From: Kribbella caucasensis
Lineage (GTDB): Bacteria > Actinomycetota > Actinomycetes > Propionibacteriales > Kribbellaceae
Direction: 5' to 3'
Assembly: GCF_004361855.1 (NCBI RefSeq)
Contig: NZ_SNWQ01000004.1
Span: forward strand, 351,678-415,677
Length of the DNA stretch: 64,000 nt
The notes below the pieces were generated by a model. It was given only the letters and a program-made list of their open reading frames with translations. It was not told the DNA's origin and made no database searches. A program made the translations under genes and the position numbers. Below are positions 63,601 through 64,000 of this stretch, in pieces (the stretch's first letter is position 1; every line of letters begins with the position of its first letter).

Positions 63601-63957
63601 ATCGCCTCGGCTGGATATTCTGGTCCGGCGGTACTGCGGATCCGGCGCGCGTGTGGTGCGCCGTACCGGGAAGGGGGAAGAGGCGGGCCAGGCCGGCACT
63701 GCAAGCTCGAGGCCGGTGTGGAACCGTTGCTGCTTGCAGTGATCGCCGCCGAACACCGCTCCTACAAGGCAAAGCCGGCCACATTACCCGAGCATGTGTG
63801 CCTCTCCTCGGCTTCCTGTGGGTCTGCCAGTCGTCGGGGTGGGGGTTCTTGTTGTCTGCTTGGGTTCCGCCGTGTCGGCCGGTCGAACAGGGGACGCGCA
63901 CGTGTTCGCGCCCTAGGTTCGGGAGTTGCTGAGACAACCGAACGAGGAGCGACGCAT

Positions 63958-64000
63958 GTGCGCGTCACAACAGTATTCAACAGGGTCCTGAGGCTGGATG
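63958..64000 (+). mobile_element. Start of ISL3-like transposase (partial)
   Basis: From the GTG at 63958 the translation begins MRVTTVFNRVLRLD, which fits the N-terminus of ISL3-family transposases (MRVTTxFNxLLxLxG). GAGGAG lies eight bases upstream. The window ends after 14 codons, so the family is tentative. The left inverted repeat of the element should lie in 63780-63930 but I could not define it. Confidence 0.5.

Noticed and set aside
62436..63704. Long minus-strand frame as an intact 422-aa gene
   Set aside because: Only the middle part matches WYL; the end beyond ~63030 runs through low-quality sequence and the DNA-binding domain is absent.

Overview
The window is high-GC DNA (GTG/TTG starts, few gaps, strong GC-biased codon use) from an actinobacterium. 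Gene families and order (BldG, a K+-independent H+-PPase, the helicase/tad/6C-RNA neighbourhood, several secreted chitinases) suggest a soil actinomycete. The style fits Kribbella or a close relative in the Propionibacteriales, but that genus call is an inference from gene content only.

Layout. 0.3-12.8 kb: a secreted alpha/beta hydrolase diverging from a large secreted GH31 glycosidase, a cytochrome P450, two tandem TPR-GGDEF proteins, a methyltransferase and a DUF2785 protein. 13-17.4 kb: a two-gene ABC-2 exporter and the H+-pumping pyrophosphatase. 17.6-21 kb: bldG diverging from a DEAH helicase, followed by a small membrane protein. 21.3-29 kb: a secreted ricin-like protein, a five-gene sugar-type ABC importer/PHP phosphoesterase operon and a LuxR response regulator. 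29.3-37 kb: a Flp/tad secretion locus (ssd, tadA, tadB, tadC, pilin, tadE, tadE-like, NYN protein) interrupted by an aldo/keto reductase and a divergent ArsR-like regulator. 37-46 kb: three differently built GH18 chitinases, a LysR/MFS/YbaK group and a LuxR-type regulator. 45.9-48.1 kb: a 6C small RNA, a HAD-IB hydrolase and a degenerate Fic-fold protein. 48-54 kb: a two-domain teichoic-acid-type glycosyltransferase, argS with an arginine-codon leader peptide, an esterase and a double GNAT protein. 54-56.6 kb: a drug-exporter/TetR pair. 56.6-62.1 kb: dTDP-rhamnose and surface-polysaccharide genes. 62.1-64 kb: decayed DNA with a duplicated gene fragment, a truncated WYL regulator and, at the edge, the start of an ISL3-like transposase.

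How it works together. The 18-48 kb stretch looks like the conserved actinobacterial helicase - tad/ssd - 6C RNA - HAD-IB order (known from Mycobacterium Rv3649-Rv3662c and Streptomyces SCO3550 onward), opened up by blocks for sugar uptake, redox metabolism and chitin breakdown. The most notable regulatory feature is a predicted attenuator before argS: a probably leaderless mini-gene with five consecutive Arg codons, followed by a hairpin and a T-rich run just before the argS ribosome binding site. Several genes carry a TAnnnT -10 hexamer 6-8 nt before the start codon, which points to leaderless mRNAs.
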